This document shows positions 6,552 through 14,033 of a stretch of 14,033 nt of DNA, one piece after another (position 1 is the first letter of the stretch; the number at the start of each line of letters is the position of its first letter). This stretch comes from Pseudomonadota bacterium (GTDB taxonomy: Bacteria > Pseudomonadota > Gammaproteobacteria > Xanthomonadales > Xanthomonadaceae): contig JAEXLY010000125.1 in assembly GCA_023444765.1 (NCBI GenBank), forward strand, positions 1-14,033, written 5' to 3'. The notes under the pieces were generated by a model. It was not told the origin of the DNA and ran no database searches. It worked only from the letters and a program-made list of their open reading frames with translations. The position numbers and the translations under genes are program-made.

Positions 6552-7577
6552 CTACAGCAGCGGCCGTCCCCGCTTGGCCCGGAAGTAGTTGGTCAGGCGG
6601 CGCGAGGCCTCGTCGCCCAGCACGCCGCCCCGCACGGCGATGCGATGGTTGTGGCGCGGGTCCGCGACCAGATCGAATACGCTGCCGCATGCACCGGTCT
6701 TGGGATCGGCGGCGCCATAGACCAGCCGCGCGATACGCGCGTGCACCAGCGCCATGGCGCACATCGCGCAGGGCTCCAGGGTCACGTACAGCGTACTGCC
6801 GAGCAGGCGGTGGTTGCCCAGCCTGCGTCCGGCCTCGCGCAGGGCGACGATCTCGGCATGCGCGCTGGGATCATGGTCGGAAATGTTGCGGTTCCAGCCT
6901 TCCCCCAGCATCGCGCCTTCGGCGGACACCAGGACCGCCCCCACGGGGATCTCGTCGTGCTCGTGCCGCGCGCGTTCGCCCAGCGCCAGCGCGTGCCGCA
7001 TCCAGTGCGCGTCGGACTCCGGATCGATCTGGACCTCCGGCGCCGGGTCCTTCGCATCCAGCAGCTTCCACAGCACCCGGGTGGCGGCGAGTCCCCCGAG
7101 CGGCTTGTAAGCATAGTCGGGAATGTCTCCCGCGACGCAGTAGCCGAGCCGGCGATAGAACGCGCCGGGACCGTCGACAAGCGACGCATCGAGCGTGACC
7201 AGGCGACGGCCACGCTCGCGTGCCGCCCGTTCCAGCGCGTGCACGAGTGCGACCCCGATGCCGGTGCCGCGCGCTGCGGACGTGGTCATCACCTTGGTCA
7301 GCTCCGCGCGATGCGGCTGGCTCGGTGCCGACACCAGGACGAGCGTGCCGGTGCCGGCCAGCCGGCCGCCGCGCCAGGCGCACAGGACGACGCGCTCCCC
7401 CCGCTCCGCCGACTGCAGCGCGCCCGTCCAGAACGCGCGCGCCTCCTCGAGCGGCAGCGGATGCATGAAGCCGACCGAGCCGTTCGCGGCGACGGTTTCC
7501 ACCAGCAGGGCGGCCAGCGCCTCGACGTCCTGCCCGCGCGCCGGCTGGATGCGCAGGGTGCTTTCGTCCCCTTCCAT
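6552..7577 (-). CDS. tadA: Fusion of a GNAT N-acetyltransferase with tRNA adenosine(34) deaminase TadA
   Basis: One uninterrupted 341-residue frame carries two complete domains. Residues about 7-173 form a GNAT acetyltransferase: the acetyl-CoA loop is ARGTGIGVALVHAL (102-115) and the motif B region is AFYRRLGY (139-146). Its substrate is unknown. After a linker of roughly 15 residues, residues about 188-341 form TadA, which converts A34 to inosine in tRNA-Arg(ACG). This half has EIPVGAVLV (209-217), the zinc/catalytic HAE (His240, Glu242), PCAMC (Cys270, Cys273), the YVTLEP strand and DPKTGACGS. TadA alone is normally about 150-180 residues. The start is ATG 7577, whose A is the last base of the aldo/keto reductase stop (TGATG), suggesting translational coupling; GTG 7580 is the alternative. 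No convincing separate tadA start or ribosome site is seen at the linker. Confidence 0.85.
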   Translation of the reverse strand: MEGDESTLRIQPARGQDVEALAALLVETVAANGSVGFMHPLPLEEARAFWTGALQSAERGERVVLCAWRGGRLAGTGTLVLVSAPSQPHRAELTKVMTTSAARGTGIGVALVHALERAARERGRRLVTLDASLVDGPGAFYRRLGYCVAGDIPDYAYKPLGGLAATRVLWKLLDAKDPAPEVQIDPESDAHWMRHALALGERARHEHDEIPVGAVLVSAEGAMLGEGWNRNISDHDPSAHAEIVALREAGRRLGNHRLLGSTLYVTLEPCAMCAMALVHARIARLVYGAADPKTGACGSVFDLVADPRHNHRIAVRGGVLGDEASRRLTNYFRAKRGRPLL

Positions 7578-8563
7578 CACCAGCGCTGGTGCACGTGCGG
7601 GCGGATGTCCTGGTCGTAGATCCGCGCCACGGCCTCCATCGTCGCGACCGGAAGCGGCGCCAGCTGCGACGCGGCGATGTTCGCAAGGGCCTGCTGCGGA
7701 TTGCGCGCGCCGGGGATCACCACCGACACCGCTTCGTCCATCAGGATCCAGCGCAGCGCCAGCTGCGCCAGCGTCGCCCCTTCGGGTACCAGTGGCCGCA
7801 GCTTCTCCACGACCGCGAGGCCGACCTCGTAGGGCACGCCGGCGAAGGTTTCACCGACGTCGAACGCCTCGCCATGGCGGTTGAACTGGCGATGGTCGTC
7901 GTCCTCGAAACGCGTGTCGGCGCGGAACTTGCCGCTGAGCAGGCCGCTGGCCAGCGGCACGCGCACGATCACCGCCACCCCGCGACGCTGTGCCTGGCGG
8001 AAGAACAGCTCGGCCGGCCGCAGGCGGAACATGTTGTAGATGATCTGCACGCTGGCCACGCCCGGAAACTCGATGGCCTTGAGCGCTTCTTCCACGCGCT
8101 CGACGCTCACGCCGTAGCGCGCGATCTTGCCGCGCTCGACAAGCCGGTCCATGCGCTCGAAGACCTCGGGACGGTAATACGCGTCGGTAGGTGGGCAGTG
8201 GAGCTGCACCAGGTCGAGCGCGTCGACCTCGAGGTTGCGCAGGCTGCGGTCGATCCAGGCTTCGAGATTCGCCGCGCTGTAGCCCTCCACCGTCTGCGCC
8301 GGCAGGCGCCGCCCGGCCTTGGTGGCCACGAACGGCCGCTCGCCCCCGCGCTCCTTCAACACGCGCGCGATCAGGCGCTCGGAATGGCCGTCACCATAGA
8401 CATCCGCGGTGTCGACGAAATCGAGCCCGGCATCGAGTGCTGCGTGAAGTGCCGCGACAGACTCCGCATCATCGACCTTGCCCCAGGCCGCGCCGATGGC
8501 CCAGGCGCCGAAGCCGATCTCGCCCACGTTGCGGCCGGTGCGGCCGAAGGGTCTGGAACGCAT
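7577..8563 (-). CDS. Aldo/keto reductase
   Basis: This NAD(P)H-dependent oxidoreductase of the AKR superfamily has 328 residues and a typical (beta/alpha)8 length. The catalytic tetrad is visible: Asp51 and Tyr56 in DFVDTADVYG, Lys82 in VATKAG, and His122 in LVQLHCPP. The cofactor-binding end has VVIPGARNPQQALAN. The substrate cannot be told from sequence. It resembles the general stress or sugar-type AKRs of proteobacteria that open with a LGRTG-like strand (here FGRTGRNVGEIGFG). ATG 8563 is chosen because GGAG lies 7 bases before it. ATG 8575 and TTG 8590 upstream have no ribosome site. The stop overlaps the start of the GNAT-TadA gene by one base, so the two form an operon. A TAGAAT at 8635-8640 is a candidate -10. 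Confidence 0.92.
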   Translation of the reverse strand: MRSRPFGRTGRNVGEIGFGAWAIGAAWGKVDDAESVAALHAALDAGLDFVDTADVYGDGHSERLIARVLKERGGERPFVATKAGRRLPAQTVEGYSAANLEAWIDRSLRNLEVDALDLVQLHCPPTDAYYRPEVFERMDRLVERGKIARYGVSVERVEEALKAIEFPGVASVQIIYNMFRLRPAELFFRQAQRRGVAVIVRVPLASGLLSGKFRADTRFEDDDHRQFNRHGEAFDVGETFAGVPYEVGLAVVEKLRPLVPEGATLAQLALRWILMDEAVSVVIPGARNPQQALANIAASQLAPLPVATMEAVARIYDQDIRPHVHQRW

Positions 8564-8634
8564 GTCGTTCTCCATGAGGGGTATCTGCAAACGCGCAGCC
8601 CTGTGGGGCGCCCGACTGCAGGATATCCGGTCGG

Positions 8635-8640
8635 ATTCTA
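8635..8640 (-). promoter_or_regulatory. Candidate -10 of the aldo/keto reductase-GNAT/tadA operon
   Basis: Read on the minus strand this is TAGAAT, one base off TATAAT, in the 129-base gap before the aldo/keto reductase gene. No recognisable -35 is present at normal spacing. Transcription would start near 8628 and leave a leader of about 65 bases before the ATG at 8563. It is the only AT-rich spot in the gap. Confidence 0.35.
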
Positions 8641-8692
8641 CCGCCGGAGGCGCGACACCACCTCACCCGGACGCAAGACCTTGCGGTCGCAA

Positions 8693-9193
8693 TCAGCCCC
8701 CGTACGACCAGACCTGCACCTCGCCTCCATGGCTGCGCATGCGCCAGAACGATCGCGAGAAGTGTTCGAAACCACGTGTCCGACTGATCAGCGTGTCGCC
8801 CAGCTTGGCGGTACTCGTGGCCGCGATCTTTGCACTGCGACCATCGGGGGCGATCTCGATCGACTTCAGGTCGTAGTTGAGCTCGATCGTCAGCAGACCC
8901 CCTGTCTGATTGGACAGCTGCTGCGCGAGTCTCAAGGAGGTCCGGCTCATCTCGCACCACCCCGGCCCATCAAGGGTCGCGTTCACCGGCCGCGCGCCTC
9001 CGTGTTCGACCACCTTGACGCTGAAATCGCCCGCGATCCCCTTGCAGACGGCCTCTTCATCGAAACTGCGCCATGCCTCGAGCTGTTGCCGGTAGTGCTC
9101 CCGCACATGCGACTCCTCAATGGTGCGCCCGTTCTCGTTCGCCAGCACGCCGACGACCACCAGCACGACAACCGCCAACAGCTTCCCAAGCAT
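8693..9193 (-). CDS. Small membrane-anchored or exported protein of unknown function
   Basis: I do not recognise a named family. From ATG 9193 the product has 166 residues. It begins with MLGK and a Val/Leu-rich segment (about 5-18), a signal anchor or signal peptide without an obvious cleavage or lipobox motif. The rest is a soluble domain: a helix with REHYRQQLEAWRSFDEEAVC, then strand-like segments (DFSVKVVEHGG, GLLTIELNYDLKSIEIAPDG, SAKIAATSTA) and a final FWRMRSHGGEVQVWSYGG. The helix followed by curved strands is reminiscent of NTF2/SnoaL-like folds, which is only a guess. Two Cys (50 and 80) could pair if it is periplasmic. The start has a strong purine-rich ribosome site (AGGAAGGGGAAG); the upstream in-frame ATG at 9235 overlaps the guaA terminator hairpin. 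The gene follows guaA by 57 bases. Confidence 0.72.
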   Translation of the reverse strand: MLGKLLAVVVLVVVGVLANENGRTIEESHVREHYRQQLEAWRSFDEEAVCKGIAGDFSVKVVEHGGARPVNATLDGPGWCEMSRTSLRLAQQLSNQTGGLLTIELNYDLKSIEIAPDGRSAKIAATSTAKLGDTLISRTRGFEHFSRSFWRMRSHGGEVQVWSYGG

Positions 9194-9216
9194 CGACTTC
9201 CCCTTCCTGGATTGAA

Positions 9217-9247
9217 TGGCCCCGGCCGTCCCCACGGCCCTGGGCCA
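9217..9247 (-). terminator. guaA terminator hairpin
   Basis: A long imperfect hairpin lies immediately after the guaA stop. The outer stem is 6 bp (9217-9222 with 9242-9247), followed by a small asymmetric internal loop and an inner stem of 6 bp (9224-9229 with 9234-9239) closing a CCCC loop (GGGG on the guaA strand). TTCAATCC follows on the transcript side, so there is only a poor T-tract. Its position 3 bases past the stop supports a terminator or 3' stabilising role. Confidence 0.5.
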
Positions 9248-9250
9248 ATG

Positions 9251-10816
<1,566 letters not shown>

Positions 10817-10856
10817 GCGGCGGGTGTCTGCATCTTGGTGGAAAGGAAGGAAGCGC

Positions 10857-11489
10857 TCACCGGCGCGCGTCCGTGGCCATGCGCACGGCGAGGCCACCGA
10901 GCACGGTGGCCATCAGCCAGCGCTGCGCGGTCGCCCACATCGGCCGGCTGGCGAGCAGCGTGGCGACGGAGCCGGCAGCCAGCACGATGACCGCGTTCAC
11001 CAGCACGCTGATGGCGATCTGGCTGGTGCCGAGCACCAGGGTCTGCGCGAGCACGCCGCCTTGGCCCGGATCGATGAACTGGGGCAACAGCGACAGGTAC
11101 ATCACCGCGATCTTCGGGTTGAGCAGGTTGGTCAGCAGGCCCATCGCGAACAGCTTGCGCGGGCCGTCCGGGCGCAAGGTCCGCACCTCGAAGGGGGACC
11201 GGCCGCCGGGCCGGATCGCCTGCCATGCCAGCCACAGCAGGTAGAGCGCGCCGGCGATCCGCAGCGTGTCGTAGGCGTAGGGCACCGCCATCACCAGTGC
11301 GGTGATCCCGAACGCGGCGCAGACCATGTAGAACACGAAGCCCGTCGCCACCCCGCCGAGCGAGACCAGCCCGGCCACGCGCCCCTGGCAGATCGAACGC
11401 GACACCAGGTAGACCATGTTCGGGCCGGGCGTCAGCACCATGCCCAGCGCGATCAGGGAGAAACCGAGCAGGCTCGACAATTCCGGCAT
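10857..11489 (-). CDS. LysE/RhtB-family exporter
   Basis: This 210-residue inner-membrane protein of the LysE/RhtB (amino-acid exporter) family has about six hydrophobic segments. The hallmark N-terminal motif is TPGPNMVYLVSRS (20-32). A second conserved part is GLLTNLLNPKIAVMYLSLLPQF, with the NPK between the central helices. Members export homoserine, threonine, lysine and similar compounds; the substrate here cannot be told from sequence. ATG 11489 has GGAGGA about 10 bases upstream. It sits between guaB (45 bases upstream) and guaA (40 bases downstream) on the same strand, so it is most simply read as a member of one gua transcript. A substrate linked to purine metabolism is only a speculation from this placement. 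Confidence 0.92.
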   Translation of the reverse strand: MPELSSLLGFSLIALGMVLTPGPNMVYLVSRSICQGRVAGLVSLGGVATGFVFYMVCAAFGITALVMAVPYAYDTLRIAGALYLLWLAWQAIRPGGRSPFEVRTLRPDGPRKLFAMGLLTNLLNPKIAVMYLSLLPQFIDPGQGGVLAQTLVLGTSQIAISVLVNAVIVLAAGSVATLLASRPMWATAQRWLMATVLGGLAVRMATDARR

Positions 11490-11534
11490 TTCCGTCCGTC
11501 CTCCGCGACCCGAAGCCCGCGCCCGTGCGCCGCG

Positions 11535-12992
11535 TCAACCCATCCGGTAGTTCGGCGGTTCCTTGGTGATCTGCACGTCGTGCACGTGGCTCTCGCGCTG
11601 GCCGGCACCGGTGATCTTCACGAACTGCGGCTGTTTGCGCATGTCCTCGATCGTGGCGCAGCCCACGTAGCCCATGGTCGCGCGCAGGCCGCCGGCGAGC
11701 TGGTGCACCACGCCGCTGAGCGGCCCGCGGTACGGTACGCGGCCCTCGATGCCTTCGGGCACCAGCTTGTCGGCATCGGCCGAATCCTGGAAATAGCGGT
11801 CCTTGGACCCTTTCTCCATCGCGCCCAGCGAGCCCATGCCGCGGTAGCTCTTGTAGCTGCGGCCCTGGAACAGCTCGGTCTCGCCGGGCGATTCCTCGGT
11901 GCCGGCGAACAGGCCGCCGATCATGATCGTCGAGGCGCCGGCGGCGATCGCCTTGCCCAGGTCGCCGGAGTAGCGGATGCCGCCATCGGCGATCAGCGGG
12001 ATGCGGTCCTGCAGCGCCTCGGCCACCATCGACACCGCGGTCACCTGCGGCACGCCCACGCCGGCGACCATGCGCGTGGTGCAGATCGAACCCGGGCCCA
12101 CGCCCACCTTCACCGCATCGGCGCCGGCATCCATCAGCGCCAGTGCGGCGTCGCCGCTGACGATGTTGCCGCCGATCACCTGCAGGTCGGGGAAGGTCTT
12201 CTTGACCCAGGCCACCCGGTCCAGCACGCCCTGCGAATGGCCGTGCGCGGTATCCACGATCACCACGTCCACGCCGGCCGCGACCAGCAGTTCGACGCGA
12301 TGTTCGGTGTCGCCACCCACGCCGACCGCGGCGCCGACCAGCAGCTGCTCGTCGTCGTCGTAGGCGGCGTTGGGGTTGTCGCTCTTCTTCTGGATGTCCT
12401 TGACCGTGATCAGGCCGCGCAGCTCGAAGGCGTCGTTGACCACCAGCACCTTCTCGATGCGGTGCTTGTGCAGCAGGCCGATGACCTCGTCGTCGCTGGC
12501 GCCTTCCTTGACCGTGACCAGGCGTTCCTTGCGGGTCATGATGTTGCGCACCGGATCGTCGAGCTTCTTCTCGAAGCGCATGTCGCGGCCGGTGACGATG
12601 CCGACCAGTTGCCCCTTGTCGACGACCGGCACGCCCGAGATGCGCCGCGCGCGGGTCAGTTTCAGCACCTCGCCGATCGTGGTCTGCGGCTCGACGGTGA
12701 ACGGCTCGCGGATCACGCCGGCCTCGAAGTTCTTCACCTGCTGCACTTCGGCGGCCTGGCGCTCGGCGCTGAGGTTCTTGTGGATGATGCCGATGCCGCC
12801 GAGCTGGGCCATGGCGATGGCCAGGCGCGCTTCGGTCACCGTGTCCATCGCCGCCGAGACGATCGGCAGGTTCAGGCGCAGGGAGCGGGTGAGCCGGGTG
12901 GCGAGCGAAACGTCCTTGGGCAGGACGCTGGAGTGTGCGGGGACGAGCGAAACGTCGTCGTACGTCAGTGCTTCAGCCTTGATGCGGAGCAT
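11535..12992 (-). CDS. guaB: IMP dehydrogenase
   Basis: It oxidises IMP to XMP with NAD+, the rate-controlling step towards GMP. The 485-residue product has the bacterial length and layout: TIM barrel start with LTYDDVSLVPAHSSVLP, a tandem CBS regulatory insert (about 95-200, two repeats with SGVPVVDKGQLVGIVTGRD and KVLVVNDAFELRGLITVKD), then the barrel again. The catalytic loop has VGVGPGSICTTR, with nucleophile Cys304 (E. coli 305). The mobile flap region contains SYRGMGSLGAM. The start ATG 12992 is preceded by a modest GGGA at 6 bases. A consensus TATAAT 33 bases upstream places the transcription start about 26 bases before the ATG. The retained CBS pair implies the usual ATP/GTP-responsive allostery of the family. 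Confidence 0.97.
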   Translation of the reverse strand: MLRIKAEALTYDDVSLVPAHSSVLPKDVSLATRLTRSLRLNLPIVSAAMDTVTEARLAIAMAQLGGIGIIHKNLSAERQAAEVQQVKNFEAGVIREPFTVEPQTTIGEVLKLTRARRISGVPVVDKGQLVGIVTGRDMRFEKKLDDPVRNIMTRKERLVTVKEGASDDEVIGLLHKHRIEKVLVVNDAFELRGLITVKDIQKKSDNPNAAYDDDEQLLVGAAVGVGGDTEHRVELLVAAGVDVVIVDTAHGHSQGVLDRVAWVKKTFPDLQVIGGNIVSGDAALALMDAGADAVKVGVGPGSICTTRMVAGVGVPQVTAVSMVAEALQDRIPLIADGGIRYSGDLGKAIAAGASTIMIGGLFAGTEESPGETELFQGRSYKSYRGMGSLGAMEKGSKDRYFQDSADADKLVPEGIEGRVPYRGPLSGVVHQLAGGLRATMGYVGCATIEDMRKQPQFVKITGAGQRESHVHDVQITKEPPNYRMG

Positions 12993-13024
12993 CGGCAGTC
13001 CCGGGGACAGTGGGGAAGCAGGGC

Positions 13025-13030
13025 ATTATA
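13025..13030 (-). promoter_or_regulatory. -10 element of the guaB promoter
   Basis: On the minus strand this is a perfect TATAAT in the GC-rich 132-base gap between guaB and the CtaG-type gene. The bases at -35 spacing (around 13047-13054) have no TTGACA resemblance. Transcription would begin near 13018 and run through guaB, the exporter and guaA. The rest of the gap shows no gene. Confidence 0.65.
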
Positions 13031-13124
13031 CCGCGCTGCGGCATCGGCGCGTGGGCCGGACGCTCCGCGGCGATCACCGGCCATGCACCCGCCCCTCCCC
13101 AGAATGGCGCCCTGTCCGGCCGGC

Positions 13125-14009
13125 TCACCGGGCCTGGCGCAGGCGACCGAACTCCCGCGCCAGCAGCCAGATCGCGCCGGCCAGATATGGCAGGCAGGAC
13201 GGGACCCACATGATCAGGCCGGCCAGTTGCTGGTCGGCCAGGACGTCCAGGCCCAGTTCCGGGGCCCGCGCGGCGTAGAACGGGTACAGCGCGCGCCGCG
13301 AGAACGTCAGCAAGGCACCGAGGAAGCCCATCTGCATCATGACGACGACGATGGCCACCGTTCCGGCAAGCGCTCCGCCGGCCGCGTCGTCGCGCAGGCG
13401 CTGCCACAGCAGCGTCCAGAGCCAGAGCCCGGCGCCCAGGAAGCTGGCGTGCATCAACCAGTGCACCGCCTCGCTGGCCAGCGCGAGCTCCAGTGCGGCC
13501 GGCATGTGCCAGCCCCACATCACGGCCACGTTCGCCAGCGTGGCGCCTGCCAGCGAACGCAGTGGCGGGATGGCACAGGCCCGTGCACATCGGTGCAGCC
13601 CTCGCGCCCACGCCGCCGGCAACGCCGCCGCTAGTGCGGCGCGCGGGCGCGCGGCCAGCAGCAGCGGCGGTGCCACCGCGAGCAGCAGCATGTGCTGCGC
13701 CATGTGGGCGGCCAGCGACCACTCGCCCAGGGCGTCGAACGGCCAGACCGTGGCCAGCAGCAGCGCCAGCACTCCACCGCCGAAAGCCGCCCCCTCGGCG
13801 CGCGAGACGCCGCGTCCGCCGTGGCCGCCGCGCCACAGGCGTCGCAGGCCCAGCACGTACAGGCCCACGAACAGCGCCAGTGGAACCAGCAGCAGCGGCG
13901 GGAAAGTCCAGGCCGTGGCCAGGCGCGGCACGCCATGGCCTCCGTCGTGCGCGACGGCTGCGGCGGGGATCGCCCACAGGACGGTTGCCAGCGCGGGCGA
14001 CACCCACAC
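13125..14009 (-). CDS. CtaG-type (caa3_CtaG) cytochrome c oxidase assembly protein, 5' end possibly outside the window
   Basis: This polytopic inner-membrane protein has about seven or eight hydrophobic segments and the conserved His pattern of the caa3_CtaG family: HMAQHMLLLAVAPPLLLAARP (His102, His106), MWGWHMPAALELAL (His168), and HWLMHASF (His183, His187). It ends in MWVPSCLPYLAGAIWLL. The family takes part in maturation of cytochrome c oxidase, probably in copper handling. It is distinct from Cox11-type CtaG. The first usable in-frame start is GTG 14009, but the frame stays open to the window end. The N-terminal part (residues 1-20, then HDGGHG) looks like a signal peptide lacking its usual positive charge, so the true start may lie further upstream. 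Downstream is the guaB promoter region. Confidence 0.85.
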   Translation of the reverse strand: MWVSPALATVLWAIPAAAVAHDGGHGVPRLATAWTFPPLLLVPLALFVGLYVLGLRRLWRGGHGGRGVSRAEGAAFGGGVLALLLATVWPFDALGEWSLAAHMAQHMLLLAVAPPLLLAARPRAALAAALPAAWARGLHRCARACAIPPLRSLAGATLANVAVMWGWHMPAALELALASEAVHWLMHASFLGAGLWLWTLLWQRLRDDAAGGALAGTVAIVVVMMQMGFLGALLTFSRRALYPFYAARAPELGLDVLADQQLAGLIMWVPSCLPYLAGAIWLLAREFGRLRQAR

Positions 14010-14033
14010 CGTACCGGGCGCCCCACCGCGGAG

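Noticed and set aside
5229..7619. A 796-codon open frame on the plus strand
   Set aside because: It is opposite EcsC, orn and GNAT-TadA and crosses DUF2721 in the wrong frame. No supporting motif or ribosome site was seen.
8564..8590. TTG 8590 or ATG 8575 as the start of the aldo/keto reductase
   Set aside because: Neither has a ribosome site; ATG 8575 is preceded by pyrimidines. ATG 8563 has GGAG at the right distance and fits the family start.
8671..8690. Small hairpin after the unknown small protein gene, with a GCAA loop on its strand
   Set aside because: The stem is only 4 bp, and an alternative overlapping pairing is equally likely. It is too weak to call a terminator.
10817..10897. 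An N-terminal extension of GuaA by 27 residues
   Set aside because: The extension overlaps the 3' end of the exporter gene and is unlike any GMP synthase start. The ATG at 10816 gives the normal beginning.

Overview
The window is GC-rich chromosomal DNA that looks like a member of the Xanthomonadaceae/Lysobacteraceae (Lysobacter, Luteimonas or Stenotrophomonas type). The evidence is protein character: the Orn, GuaA, GuaB and PpsA sequences are gammaproteobacterial with xanthomonad-like wording. Several start codons are TTG or GTG, and the promoters show a recognisable -10 but little or no -35. I placed the organism from memory of these families, not from a search. There are no IS elements, phage genes, tRNAs, rRNAs or CRISPR arrays.

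Left part (1-4464). A low-complexity C-rich end (1-41) looks like a contig edge. It is followed by a DUF1249/YqiB-type gene and the PEP synthase regulator ppsR, both on the minus strand. Divergent from ppsR is the large PEP synthase gene ppsA on the plus strand. This is an enzyme/regulator pair: PpsR switches PpsA off and on by phosphorylating the Thr two residues before the catalytic His, and that Thr is present here. Both genes appear to start with TTG. Two strong GC hairpins follow ppsA.

Middle part (4465-8692). An EcsC-family protein and oligoribonuclease (orn) lie on the minus strand. A small DUF2721 membrane protein is divergent from orn. A two-gene minus-strand unit follows: an aldo/keto reductase whose stop codon overlaps the start of one long reading frame carrying a complete GNAT acetyltransferase domain followed by a complete TadA tRNA-adenosine deaminase domain. 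This GNAT-TadA fusion is the most unusual object in the window.

Right part (8693-14033). The GMP biosynthesis genes guaB (IMP dehydrogenase) and guaA (GMP synthase) lie on the minus strand with a LysE/RhtB-family exporter gene between them. A consensus TATAAT precedes guaB and a strong hairpin follows guaA. A small membrane-anchored protein of unknown function lies just downstream of guaA. A CtaG-type cytochrome c oxidase assembly gene runs up to the right edge and may continue beyond it.

Most of the window is ordinary conserved core genome. I see no multi-gene defence, mobile or biosynthetic system. The points worth a second look are the GNAT-TadA fusion, the exporter inside the gua cluster, the altered Walker A glycine in PpsR, and some start-codon and leader details.
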